A DNA stretch of 52,690 bases from an uncultured Mobilibacterium sp. (GTDB lineage Bacteria > Bacillota > Clostridia > Peptostreptococcales > Anaerovoracaceae), in assembly GCA_947254375.1 (NCBI GenBank), contig CAMYCF010000008.1, forward strand, positions 1 through 52,690, written 5' to 3'. Positions 1 to 7,379 of the stretch are shown here, piece after piece. The notes below the pieces were generated by a model that did not search any database, had not been told where the DNA came from, and was given only the letters and a program-made list of their open reading frames with translations. How positions within the stretch are numbered: position 1 is the first letter of the stretch; each line of letters starts with the position of its first letter. The translations under genes were made by a program, and so were the position numbers.

Positions 1-190
1 TTTTCTGTTTCCTTTTCTTCAAGATAAAGATTTTTAGAAAACAACTCGTCGATATTGCTTCAAATATGCAAAACATCATCAGCAAATATAGCAGTGCCGT
101 CCCTATTCCGAGTAAGAATGTCAGGAAGGCAGTGAGAATACTAAGCAGGAAGCTGATTGGGGAAAAGATTATTTTTATTGTCCATCTCAT
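1..190 (-). CDS. small hydrophobic membrane protein of conjugative-element type (partial, runs off left edge)
   Basis: The reading frame starts with ATG at 190-188 and stays open to the window edge, so at least 63 residues are present and the 3' end is missing. A strong ribosome site (GAAAGGGAAG) lies 7-8 bases upstream. The start reads MRWTIKIIFSPISF, followed by a long hydrophobic stretch (LLSILTAFLTFLLGIGTALLYLLMMF) that would form one or two membrane segments, then a basic tail. From memory, short proteins with this LSILTAFLTFLLGIGTALLY core are typical accessory genes of Tn1549-like integrative conjugative elements in Clostridia. The function is unknown. The basic tail may be a frameshifted version of the family's usual end. 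The region is clearly more AT-rich than the rest of the window, which supports foreign origin. Confidence 0.6.
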   Translation of the reverse strand, partial: MRWTIKIIFSPISFLLSILTAFLTFLLGIGTALLYLLMMFCIFEAISTSCFLKIFILKKRKQK

Positions 191-206
191 AAAATATCTT
201 CCCTTT

Positions 207-515
207 CTATTCAACCATTTTGAAATACCTTAAGGCTTCCAGTATTGCTTCCTCTTTTTCCGGTGTGCATTGTGGAATAATTTGCTTCTCTTTTTTTGAT
301 TTGTTATAATGCTCCCTCAGCTTAATTCCGCATTTCTTTTTTATCTGAGCAATATATAGTGTAGGTACTTTTAATCCAAATTTATTCCAGACATATTCTT
401 TGATTTGAGCATATGTTGCCTTACTTTCAGCACTTGTCAAATCCATCTCATCCAGCTCAATTTCAACACTTATGTGCTTATCGACATCGAGTTTGGACAA
501 AAGTGCTACCGTCTC
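207..515 (-). pseudogene. C-terminal fragment of a RumA/RlmD-type 23S rRNA (uracil-5-)-methyltransferase
   Basis: About 100 codons encode the tail domain (SKLDVDKHISVEIELDEM, then TSAESKATYAQIKEYV and a CTPEKEEAILEALRYFKM-like end) that follows the catalytic domain in clostridial RumA-like methyltransferases. The similarity can be followed upstream to ETVALLSK at about position 515, where it stops abruptly inside the neighbouring cell-wall-binding gene. No catalytic domain (SAM motifs, catalytic Cys) is present, so this is a 5'-truncated remnant. A TTG at 500 could start a 97-residue peptide, but no good ribosome site is seen. Family members with this tail are often found in or next to conjugative elements, and the next gene downstream fits that. 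It is AT-rich compared with the chromosome. Confidence 0.7.
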
Positions 516-1107
516 CCTGCTCTATGTAATACCACTTATCGCCGTATTGCAGCCAACCGTCATGTGCCGCGCCGGCTGCGTCGAAGTAGTACCAGGCATC
601 CGCTCTGCCTTCCTCATATTGATCCTTGTGATAGATCCAGCCGGTACGCATTGCGCCCGAGCTGTCGAGATAGTAGAACTTACCGTCTTCCTCGATCAGG
701 TCCGTATCCATGATACCGTCCGTGAAGTGATACCAAGTTCCGTTGACCTGCGTCCAGCCGTCTTTGCCGCTGCCCGATGCGTCGAAGTATTTCCAGCTTA
801 TGTGTTCGTTTCCTTCTTCGTCCGTTTCTTTGACCTGCAACCATCCGGTAAACATACTGCCGTCGGAATTGAAATGATAATCGACATCATCTATTTTCTT
901 ATCTCCGACGACCATTGCATCGTCAAGATAGTACCAGTAGCCGCCGTATTGCAGCCAGCCTTCGTGCATAGCTCCGCTCGGATCGTAGTAATACCAATAT
1001 GCACCGTACTGCAGCCAGCCGGTGTGCATGGTTCCGTCACCATTGAAATAGTAATCGACCCCGTCGATCGCCTTATCGCCGATCGCCATTTTGCCGTCGG
1101 CCCCCAA
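478..1107 (-). CDS. C-terminal fragment of the cell-wall-binding-repeat protein (after the TAG)
   Basis: This is the same frame as the fragment upstream, downstream of the nonsense codon. The frame is open from 1173, and the first ATG is at 1107. It holds about eight further repeats, including pairs such as TGWLQYGAYWYYYDPSGAM and EGWLQYGGYWYYLDDAM. It has no signal peptide and no convincing ribosome site, so independent translation is unlikely. The last residues (DGSTFVQTRCR) are not repeat sequence; they come from reading into the methyltransferase remnant in the wrong frame. Confidence 0.55.
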   Translation of the reverse strand: MGADGKMAIGDKAIDGVDYYFNGDGTMHTGWLQYGAYWYYYDPSGAMHEGWLQYGGYWYYLDDAMVVGDKKIDDVDYHFNSDGSMFTGWLQVKETDEEGNEHISWKYFDASGSGKDGWTQVNGTWYHFTDGIMDTDLIEEDGKFYYLDSSGAMRTGWIYHKDQYEEGRADAWYYFDAAGAAHDGWLQYGDKWYYIEQGDGSTFVQTRCR

Positions 1108-1173
1108 ATAATACCAGTGACTGTTGTACTCGAGCCAGCCGGTATATATAGCCCCGCTCGAACTGGCATAGTA

Positions 1174-1647
1174 CTAGTTGCCACCGTAGTAGTACCAGCC
1201 GGTAACCATACTGCCGTCATTATTAAAATGATATCCAGTGCCCCCGAGCCACGTATCGCCTATTGTCATTTTCCCGTCGCTCCTGAAATAATACCACTGC
1301 CCTTTGTAACTCAGCCAGGCATTGACTATATCCGAGCCGTTCCTGCGATAATGAAAGTCTCCGGCATCGTCCTTATACCAGCCGTCCGATGATTCGGAGC
1401 TCTTTACTGCAGACTCTTGCTTGGTTTGATTTTCATCGTTATTGATACCATCGACTTTACCTCTGTCCTCGGATTCAACATCATCTGTCGTAACGGTGTC
1501 TCCGATCTTTTCAACGGGAGCAGGGTTGTGCTGATCCGCTTTTGCGTCGTTGTCATCGGCAAATACTCCCGTCGAAAAACAGAAGATCATAAGCACCGCT
1601 ATCGCCGCAGCGACCAAAAGCCCGCTTATTCTTTTAAATGTAAGCAT
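1174..1647 (-). CDS. N-terminal fragment of the cell-wall-binding-repeat protein (signal peptide to premature TAG)
   Basis: This is the 157-residue product that would be made if the TAG at 1174-1176 terminates translation. It has a Sec signal peptide ending near VFADD, a linker rich in Asp, Lys and Glu (DDNDAKADQHNP onward), and two to three wall-binding repeats ending MVTGWYYYGGN. It could be secreted and might still bind the wall weakly, but it has fewer repeats than these proteins normally use. The start is ATG with a strong AAAGGGGG site. See the entry spanning 478-1647 for the whole locus. Confidence 0.6.
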   Translation of the reverse strand: MLTFKRISGLLVAAAIAVLMIFCFSTGVFADDNDAKADQHNPAPVEKIGDTVTTDDVESEDRGKVDGINNDENQTKQESAVKSSESSDGWYKDDAGDFHYRRNGSDIVNAWLSYKGQWYYFRSDGKMTIGDTWLGGTGYHFNNDGSMVTGWYYYGGN

Positions 1648-1830
1648 GATTTCCCCCTTTCTTAAGATTCAGATAAGATAAAAAGGATGTCTTTTAAAGC
1701 AATTAACGAATTGAATGCAGAAAAAAATCTCGTTAACATATTTTCATTGTAATCTTGTTTATTTTGCGATACAACGGCCGGGCCTATATATTTAAAAATT
1801 TTCAGAACGATCCGCCCGGATCCGGGCCCG

Positions 1831-2634
1831 TCACAGCTCTTTTATCACATCCGCTCCGGCCGCGAACGTTACCACTGCGACCCGTGTCGCCCCGTTTTCC
1901 TTGAGCAGTCCCGCCATTTCATCCGCCGTAGCTCCGCTAGTGTATATGTCGTCGAGCACCGCAATGCTCCGCCCCCTTATCACAAACTGCGCATCTTCGT
2001 CTGTCAGGTTGAACGCCCCGCTTATATTCGCACGCCTCTCAGCCGGCGCCAGCCCTCTCATCGCCTGCGTCTCGCGCACCCTTTTCACGACGTCGTCACG
2101 ACATATGTCCCTGCCCAGCCGTCTGCACAGTTCTTCTGCGATCAGCTGCGTCTGATTGAATCCCTTTGCCGCCTCTTTTCGCCCGAACATAGGCACCGGT
2201 ATGAGGATGTCCGTATCACGGATATCAAATCTTCCTCCGCCGCGCGCCGCTTCAAATTCGAGGCGGTTCGCCATGATCTCCGCGACCGTCTTTGCGATAT
2301 CGGTCCTCCCGCTGTATTTGAGGGCAAAAATTACGGATCGAACGGTCCGCCCGTACTCCGCGCACGTTATCCCGACATCGAAAAGATGCCCGTGCTCTTT
2401 GCAGCTCCGGCACACGGTCCCTTCGTTATCGCCCGCCAGTATCTTCCCGCATTTCGAGCATGTCCTTCCCGTCGCCCACCTGATGTCGCTCATGCAGTCG
2501 TTGCAGAGCCTGTATCTCCGGCTGTCGTCTATTACCTTGCCGCAGGCGATGCAGTAGAGCGCGTCAGGGTAGATCAGATCGGCCGCATCCGATAAGACGA
2601 GTCCCACGTCCCTTATAAACCTGCTCCTCATCAT
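1831..2634 (-). CDS. comF: ComF family protein (phosphoribosyltransferase-like)
   Basis: The 267-residue protein starts at ATG 2634 behind a GGGGAGG site; the longer open frame upstream runs through the neighbouring gene and is not used. An N-terminal zinc-ribbon-like region has paired cysteines (CIACGK, CNDC, CSKCGK, CRSC). A phosphoribosyltransferase fold follows, with the PRPP-binding loop at VLDDIYTSGAT, preceded by LIPVPMFGRKEAAKGFNQ, which is typical of the ComF/GntX family. In naturally competent Firmicutes ComFC takes part in DNA uptake with ComFA, but no comFA or other competence gene lies nearby, so the role here is uncertain. It is 86 bases downstream of the SdpI-like gene on the same strand. 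A GC-rich palindrome (1814-1827) follows the stop but lacks a clean U-tract. Confidence 0.85.
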   Translation of the reverse strand: MMRSRFIRDVGLVLSDAADLIYPDALYCIACGKVIDDSRRYRLCNDCMSDIRWATGRTCSKCGKILAGDNEGTVCRSCKEHGHLFDVGITCAEYGRTVRSVIFALKYSGRTDIAKTVAEIMANRLEFEAARGGGRFDIRDTDILIPVPMFGRKEAAKGFNQTQLIAEELCRRLGRDICRDDVVKRVRETQAMRGLAPAERRANISGAFNLTDEDAQFVIRGRSIAVLDDIYTSGATADEMAGLLKENGATRVAVVTFAAGADVIKEL

Positions 2635-2720
2635 GCTCCGGCCTCCCCAAGATCCTTTCGTCAAAACGATTTTACCGCGGGCAGGCCTCCCCTTCAGCAC
2701 GATTTTTTTACCCGGAAGCC

Positions 2721-3377
2721 CTAAAATTTCTGCGCGATCCTGTACGAGTAATAGACCTCTATCAGAAGCCCCGCAAACACGACAGCGAGCCACACCGTGA
2801 AAGCGACATACCCGGGTGCCGTGACCGCGAGCACGATCGCAAAAACGCCTTCCGAGGCGCTCACCTTTGCGGCAAACTTCTGGCACTTCTTCCAAGTAAT
2901 CTCGTTTTTCATGCTCCACTTCGTCCTGAGTCCGATGATCGAATTCGGCTTCAGCCACGGCAGGATCACACCGACCGCGATGAAAATGATGCCGACGGCA
3001 TACAGGAGAAATATCGACTCGTCGAAACGTACTCCTGTGATTTGGATCGTTCCGGTAAAAGCGGTGTACAACTGAAACGCGTTCAGTATGTTCATCACGA
3101 CCGCGACGATAATACACGAGATGAAATATGCGTTCCTGTTTTCCGGCTCTAATTCCCCTTTTTTCTCAGCGATACTCCCGATGATCATGCCTATCGCTCC
3201 GAGCAGTATGGTGACGAACGGGATGATCATGGTCTCCGTCTTCGGCCCCATTCTGTCCATCGTGCCTTCGGCGTTATAATGGGCCGGTATGGAGTTCGGA
3301 AGGTGCGGGAAAAAGATGAGCGCCGCCGCGAGCGGCAGGAACATCAGTATCAAAAGCGCGACTTTTTTCCTGTCCAT
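2721..3377 (-). CDS. SdpI-like integral membrane protein (DUF1648/SdpI family)
   Basis: The 218-residue protein starts at MDRKKVALLILMF behind a strong AAGGAGGAG site; the earlier in-frame Met is rejected because it lacks one. It has about six membrane segments. The N-terminal DUF1648 signature is visible (FPHLPNSIPAHYNAEGTMD) and so is the C-terminal SdpI motif (NSIIGLRTKWSMKNEITWKK). In Bacillus subtilis SdpI gives immunity to the SdpC toxin and sequesters the repressor SdpR, but no sdpC or sdpR-like gene is visible here. The protein is best called SdpI-family with unknown role. It is followed by comF on the same strand with an 86-base gap. Confidence 0.8.
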   Translation of the reverse strand: MDRKKVALLILMFLPLAAALIFFPHLPNSIPAHYNAEGTMDRMGPKTETMIIPFVTILLGAIGMIIGSIAEKKGELEPENRNAYFISCIIVAVVMNILNAFQLYTAFTGTIQITGVRFDESIFLLYAVGIIFIAVGVILPWLKPNSIIGLRTKWSMKNEITWKKCQKFAAKVSASEGVFAIVLAVTAPGYVAFTVWLAVVFAGLLIEVYYSYRIAQKF

Positions 3378-3422
3378 AAAAATCTCCTCCTTATATTTTG
3401 TTTTATGACTGTTCTGCGCCTC

Positions 3423-3500
3423 GTGCAACAAGGATCAGACGTCTCACCGCGCAATAAAATGGTCGGACGTCTCCGTGCGCAACAAAATCGGACGACCCGA
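3423..3500. repeat. imperfect tandem repeat, about 26-28 bp x 3, in a spacer
   Basis: Three consecutive units can be aligned: GTGCAACAAGGATCAGACG at 3423, GCGCAATAAAATGGTCGGACG at 3449 (written in part) and GCGCAACAAAATCGGACG at 3477. The common core is GCAA(C/T)AAAATcGGACGTCTC. They fill the space between the dehydrogenase stop (3546) and the SdpI-like gene start (3377). No function can be assigned. Confidence 0.6.
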
Positions 3501-3545
3501 AAGCCGCCCGAAATTTTTACCGCTATCTTACTGCGCGCCGGGCTT

Positions 3546-4490
3546 TTACTTTTTATACTTATAAAAGCCTTCGCCCGCGATCATGCCGAGTTTCCCCTCA
3601 TCGATGTACTTCTTGAGGACTTCCGCCTGACCTTTGTAATTATAAGGCGCGACCTCAGGAGGTACCGTCGCCGCGAGCATGGAGATGATGTCGTACGCCG
3701 TCTTGAGACCTACGATGTCGATTATCCTGAACGGACCGTACTTTGCGCCGGTACCGACCGTCCACGCTTTGTCGATGCTCTCCGGATCCGATATCCCTTC
3801 CACATTCAGATCCTGCGCCGCGCTTAAGAGCGGAACGAGCATCGAGTTCAGAAGGTAACCCGACTTCTCCTTGTGAAGAGGAAGCGGGATCATGCGGAGA
3901 TCCTTTGCGAACGCCATGACTTCGTCGAAGATCTTAGGGTCGGTCTTCGGCTGAGCCATTACCTCTACCATGTTGTTTACCCAGATCGTGTTTGCGAAGT
4001 GGAGGGCGAGATACTTTTCCGGTCTGCCCGTGTACTCCGCGAACTGAGACGGCAGAAGCGTCGATGAATTGGTGACGAGTATCGTCTTCTCATCGAGCAG
4101 CGGCGCCATTTTCTTGTATACGGCGATCTTGTCGTCCGGATTCTCCGACATCGATTCTATTACTATGTCGGCATCGGCAACGGCCTTCGCCATATCGAGT
4201 TCTATCTTTAACCTGGTGTAGGCTTTTTCAACTTTTTCGAGGCACTTGGCCGCATCGAAATCGTCCGCATCGGCTATTCCGCTCGCCCAAACTCCCGGAG
4301 TTTTCGCTTCCATCTGTTTGATCGTTTCGATGTATGAGGCTTTAACGTGATCCAGCTTCGGCTGAGTACGACCGATGCTCCCCTCACTTCTGAGCCAAAC
4401 GGTAACATCATATCCGACATATGCCGCCTGAAAAGCGATCTGACTTCCGAGGACGCCGCCTCCCGCTACAACTACTTTTTTTATATCCAA
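3546..4490 (-). CDS. 3-hydroxyacyl-CoA dehydrogenase
   Basis: This 314-residue NAD-dependent enzyme oxidises 3-hydroxyacyl-CoA, or reduces acetoacetyl-CoA in the butyrate direction. The N-terminal Rossmann fold is KKVVVAGGGVLGSQIAFQAA; the conserved NSSTLLPSQFAEYTGRPEKYLALHF region holds the family's Asn-Ser and His residues (LHFANTIW). A C-terminal dimerisation domain is present (SGYLLNSMLVPLL, GPFRIIDIVGLKTAYDI). The chosen start is TTG at 4490 because AAAGGAG lies 7 bases upstream; the ATG at 4517 lies upstream of that site. It stands alone: no crotonase, thiolase or acyl-CoA dehydrogenase gene is adjacent, so the pathway (butyrate synthesis or amino-acid degradation) is not shown here. 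Confidence 0.85.
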   Translation of the reverse strand: MDIKKVVVAGGGVLGSQIAFQAAYVGYDVTVWLRSEGSIGRTQPKLDHVKASYIETIKQMEAKTPGVWASGIADADDFDAAKCLEKVEKAYTRLKIELDMAKAVADADIVIESMSENPDDKIAVYKKMAPLLDEKTILVTNSSTLLPSQFAEYTGRPEKYLALHFANTIWVNNMVEVMAQPKTDPKIFDEVMAFAKDLRMIPLPLHKEKSGYLLNSMLVPLLSAAQDLNVEGISDPESIDKAWTVGTGAKYGPFRIIDIVGLKTAYDIISMLAATVPPEVAPYNYKGQAEVLKKYIDEGKLGMIAGEGFYKYKK

Positions 4491-4544
4491 GTCCTGTCTC
4501 CTTTCTGTGTGTCCCATCGATAAAATCTTTTATCACCCCGGCAG

Positions 4545-4573
4545 TTGTATATCACAACCGCCTCGTGTATGAT
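4545..4573 (+). promoter_or_regulatory. putative sigma-A promoter for ogt
   Basis: TTGTAT at 4545-4550, 17-base spacer, TATGAT at 4568-4573. It lies about 80 bases before the ogt start. Read by eye; moderate match. Confidence 0.4.
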
Positions 4574-4654
4574 AAGTATATCACAAAGTATACCCTGTTA
4601 AAAATACCTTACTTCGTTAAAAATCAAATTTTTTCTCGAGCGGAGGTCGTTCCC

Positions 4655-5149
4655 ATGATTTACATAAGCCGCTATTCATCGCCGATAGGGAATTTTTTGC
4701 TCGCAGCGGACGATGTCGGGCTGATAAGTCTTTATTTTAACGAAGTCGCCGGTCTCGCCGACCTGTCCGGGAAAAAATATTCCGAACAGGATCGCCCGAT
4801 CTTCGAAAAAGCGCAGCGTTGGCTCGACGCCTATTTCTCCGGCAGGGATCCCGGTAAGATCCCGCCTCTCCGCCCCGTCGGCACCGAATTTCAGAAAGAG
4901 GTTTGGGATCTGCTTCTCTCCGTACCGTACGGAGAGACGGTCACCTATGGTGAGCTCGCAGGCATCATCGCCGAAAAACGCGGCCTCAAAAAAATGTCCG
5001 CCCGCGCTGTCGGAGGTGCGGTCGGCTCAAATCCCATGCCAATCTTCGTCCCCTGCCACCGCGTCGTCGGCGCAGGCGGGAAGCTCGGAGGATTCTCAGG
5101 CGGCATTGAATTAAAAAGAAAACTGCTGGAACTCGAGGGGCACGTTTAG
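4655..5149 (+). CDS. ogt: methylated-DNA-[protein]-cysteine S-methyltransferase (Ogt)
   Basis: This 164-residue DNA-repair protein transfers the methyl group of O6-methylguanine to its own cysteine. The active-site motif is PCHRVVG, followed by GGFSGGIELKRKLLELE, and the DNA-binding helix-turn-helix region is YGETVTYGELAGIIAEK. The N-terminal ribonuclease-like domain starts at MIYISRYSSPIGNFLLAA. The start is ATG at 4655, with CGGAGG 9 bases upstream; earlier in-frame starts lack a site. The gene is convergent with recD2, and the two stop codons overlap (ogt TAG at 5147-5149, recD2 TAA read on the minus strand at 5146-5148). Confidence 0.92.
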   Translation: MIYISRYSSPIGNFLLAADDVGLISLYFNEVAGLADLSGKKYSEQDRPIFEKAQRWLDAYFSGRDPGKIPPLRPVGTEFQKEVWDLLLSVPYGETVTYGELAGIIAEKRGLKKMSARAVGGAVGSNPMPIFVPCHRVVGAGGKLGGFSGGIELKRKLLELEGHV

Positions 5150-7377
5150 AGTTCCGGCCCGAACAGTACGGCGCGCAACATATAGCTGAGGCTCGTATCT
5201 CGGGCGGTCTTCCTGTCGTTGTCTATCATTATGTTCATATATTTTCTTTTACCGACGATAACGACGAGCTTCTTTCCGCGCGTCACCGCCGTGTAGAGCA
5301 GATCTCTCGTGGCCAGCGTCGGCACGGTGAAAGTCATCGGTATGATCACGGCCGGGAATTCCGATCCCTGGCTCTTGTGCACCGTGACGGCGTACGCGAG
5401 CTCAAGCTCGTTCCATTTATCGGCATCGTAGTTCACGATCCTTCCGTCGCAGCGGACGACGATCGTGCCCGATCCTTCATCGATCCTCTCAATAGATCCC
5501 ATTTCGCCGTTGAACACGCCGACTCCGTCCTCGCCGGTCAGTTCGTCCTTCCACTCGAGCGAATAGTCGTTGATCATGTGCATGACTCGGTCTCCCTCGC
5601 GCAGGATCTTCTCCTCGCCCGGCCTTCCGAATTTTTTCTCGCACTTCATCGGGCCCGCAGGATTAAGGAATTCCTGCAGTACGGCGTTGAGGTTCCTCGT
5701 CCCGAGCCTTCCTTTTTTCTGCGGCGTCAGTACCTGTATGTCGTGGTGTGAAGATATGAACGGATAATAGCTTTCGAGCCTCCCGGCCACGAGTTCCGTT
5801 ATCGTATCCAGGATCTCCGCTTCGCTTGATTTCTCCATGAAGAAGAAATCGTTCCCCGGCTCATTCGGGCCGGGATATCCCCCGCTGTTTATCATGTGGG
5901 CATTTTTGATTATCAGGCTTTCCTCAGCCTGCCTGAAGATCTCCTTCAGCCTGACCGTCTCGATGCACTCGCTTTTTATGAGGTCGCGGAGCACATTCCC
6001 CGCTCCGACCGGAGGCAGCTGATCTATATCGCCTACCATTATCAGGCGGCATCCGCTCGGAAGCGCTTCTGTCAGAGCCGCCATGATATAGACGTCGACC
6101 ATAGACATCTCGTCGATGATGACGGCATCGGCTTCGAGCATGTTTTCCCTGTTTCGTCCGAAGACCGGGTAGTCCATGTCCTCCGAGAAGCCGTACTCGA
6201 GCAGCCTGTGTATGGTCTTGGCCGCTCCGCCGGTCGCTTCGCTCATGCGCTTTGCGGCGCGGCCCGTCGGCGCGGCGAGTTTTACTTCCAGGCCGCACTT
6301 CTCCATGCCCGCCAGTATCGCTTTTATGATCGTGGTCTTCCCCGTTCCGGGGCCGCCCGTTATTATCGAGACCTTGTTTTCGAAGGCCGATCTTACGGCT
6401 TTTTTCTGCTCCTCGGAAAGCTCAGGTATCCCGCTCCCCGATATCTCTTTCAGAAGGTTGTCCACATTTATAACAAGCCTGTCGTCCTCGCCCTTGAGGA
6501 GCCTCGCAAGGTCGCCGGCAATCGAAAGCTCTTTGTCGTAAAGGGCTTTCATGTAAACGGCCGTCTGACCGTCCACTTCCTCGCGGACGATCTCGCCTTC
6601 TATCGCGAGGGCCCTTATCGCTTCGCGCACCGCCTCCTCCGTCGTGTCGAGAAGGTCGACGGCGCTTTTCATCAGAAGGTCCTCTTCCATGAAGGTGCTG
6701 CCGTTCTCCGCGTGGAGCGACAGCTGGTAAAGCACGCCGCTTTCTATGCGGAACATGCTGTCGCGCGGGATCTCAAGCTTCTCCGATATTTCATCGGCTT
6801 TCGGAAAGCTTATTCCTTTGATATCTTTGACCAGCCTGTATGGGTTGTTCCTCACGATCTCGAGCGCATCGTCCTCGTACGCCGAATATATTTTCGCGCA
6901 CATGGCGGACCCGATCGAAAGCTTTGAAAGTTCGGAATAGACGATAGCGAAGCGCCTGTGTTTTATGTACGAAGCGTATATCGACTTTGCCGTCTTTTTA
7001 CCGATGCCGCTTATAGCGCAGAGCTGCTGCGGATCGTCTTCGATTATGCGAAAAGTGTCTTTGCCGAATTTTTTTACGATCGCCGCTGCCTTAGCATCGC
7101 CGATCCCTTTTATCGCACCCGATGCGAGAAAAGCGGCTATCCCGTCCTCGTCCGTCGGCTGCAGCTCCTCGTATTCTTCGACGGCGAACTGCTCGCCGTA
7201 TTTTTTGTGCACTTTAAACTCACCGGTGATCCTGTACTTCGTCCCCGGTTTTATGTCGTAAAAAGTCCCGACGAATGTGAACTCCTCGTCTTCCGTGCTG
7301 AAGACTCCCACGTAATAGTTATTCTCCCTGTTGTGAAAAACGACGTGTTCTACGACGCCTTCCCTCTGCTCCTTCAT
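5146..7377 (-). CDS. recD2: ATP-dependent RecD2-type DNA helicase
   Basis: This 743-residue SF1B 5'-3' helicase acts in DNA repair in bacteria that lack RecBCD. The N-terminal OB-like domain (GVVEHVVFHNRENNYYVGVF) is followed by helix-hairpin-helix motifs (IKGIGDAKAAAIVKKFG, ISGIGKKTAKSIYASY), both typical of RecD2 rather than RecD. Walker A is GGPGTGKTT near residue 340, Walker B is VIIDEMSMVD, and motif III is GDIDQLPPVGAGNVLRDL. The C-terminal part carries YAVTVHKSQGSEFP (motif V region) and LLYTAVTRGKK (motif VI). The start is ATG at 7377. The yhaM stop lies 2 bases upstream, so the two are probably cotranscribed. Confidence 0.95.
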   Translation of the reverse strand: MKEQREGVVEHVVFHNRENNYYVGVFSTEDEEFTFVGTFYDIKPGTKYRITGEFKVHKKYGEQFAVEEYEELQPTDEDGIAAFLASGAIKGIGDAKAAAIVKKFGKDTFRIIEDDPQQLCAISGIGKKTAKSIYASYIKHRRFAIVYSELSKLSIGSAMCAKIYSAYEDDALEIVRNNPYRLVKDIKGISFPKADEISEKLEIPRDSMFRIESGVLYQLSLHAENGSTFMEEDLLMKSAVDLLDTTEEAVREAIRALAIEGEIVREEVDGQTAVYMKALYDKELSIAGDLARLLKGEDDRLVINVDNLLKEISGSGIPELSEEQKKAVRSAFENKVSIITGGPGTGKTTIIKAILAGMEKCGLEVKLAAPTGRAAKRMSEATGGAAKTIHRLLEYGFSEDMDYPVFGRNRENMLEADAVIIDEMSMVDVYIMAALTEALPSGCRLIMVGDIDQLPPVGAGNVLRDLIKSECIETVRLKEIFRQAEESLIIKNAHMINSGGYPGPNEPGNDFFFMEKSSEAEILDTITELVAGRLESYYPFISSHHDIQVLTPQKKGRLGTRNLNAVLQEFLNPAGPMKCEKKFGRPGEEKILREGDRVMHMINDYSLEWKDELTGEDGVGVFNGEMGSIERIDEGSGTIVVRCDGRIVNYDADKWNELELAYAVTVHKSQGSEFPAVIIPMTFTVPTLATRDLLYTAVTRGKKLVVIVGKRKYMNIMIDNDRKTARDTSLSYMLRAVLFGPEL

Positions 7378-7379
7378 GA

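Larger units (their letters stand above)
478..1647 (-). pseudogene. choline/cell-wall-binding-repeat surface protein, interrupted by TAG and truncated at its 3' end
   Basis: One continuous reading frame from ATG 1647 (ribosome site AAAGGGGG just upstream) encodes a signal peptide (MLTFKRISGLLVAAAIAVLM to VFADD), an acidic/polar linker of about 70 residues, then only cell-wall-binding repeats of the type GW..YYF..DG.M.TGW. No catalytic domain is visible. Two lesions are present. First, at 1174-1176 the repeat pattern GGN-W-YYA is broken by TAG where TGG (Trp) is expected, and the frame continues correctly afterwards. Second, near 515 the repeats stop and the frame runs on as DGSTFVQTRCR through methyltransferase-remnant DNA to a chance stop at 478. 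The 3' end was therefore replaced by recombination. The family binds choline-decorated or similar wall polymers. Confidence 0.8.

Noticed and set aside
472..1392. Plus-strand open frame of 306 codons through the wall-binding gene
   Set aside because: It is antisense to the regular repeats; the repeated minus-strand sequence keeps the opposite frame open. No family features or ribosome site.
1812..1830. Terminator after comF at the palindrome GCCCGGATCCGGGC
   Set aside because: The palindrome is strong but no U-run follows it directly on the minus strand, so it was not listed as a terminator.
1831..3117. 428-codon frame that would extend ComF upstream
   Set aside because: The extra 160 residues are Arg/His-rich, lie over the SdpI-like gene on the same strand in another frame, and the ComF start at 2634 has a strong ribosome site.
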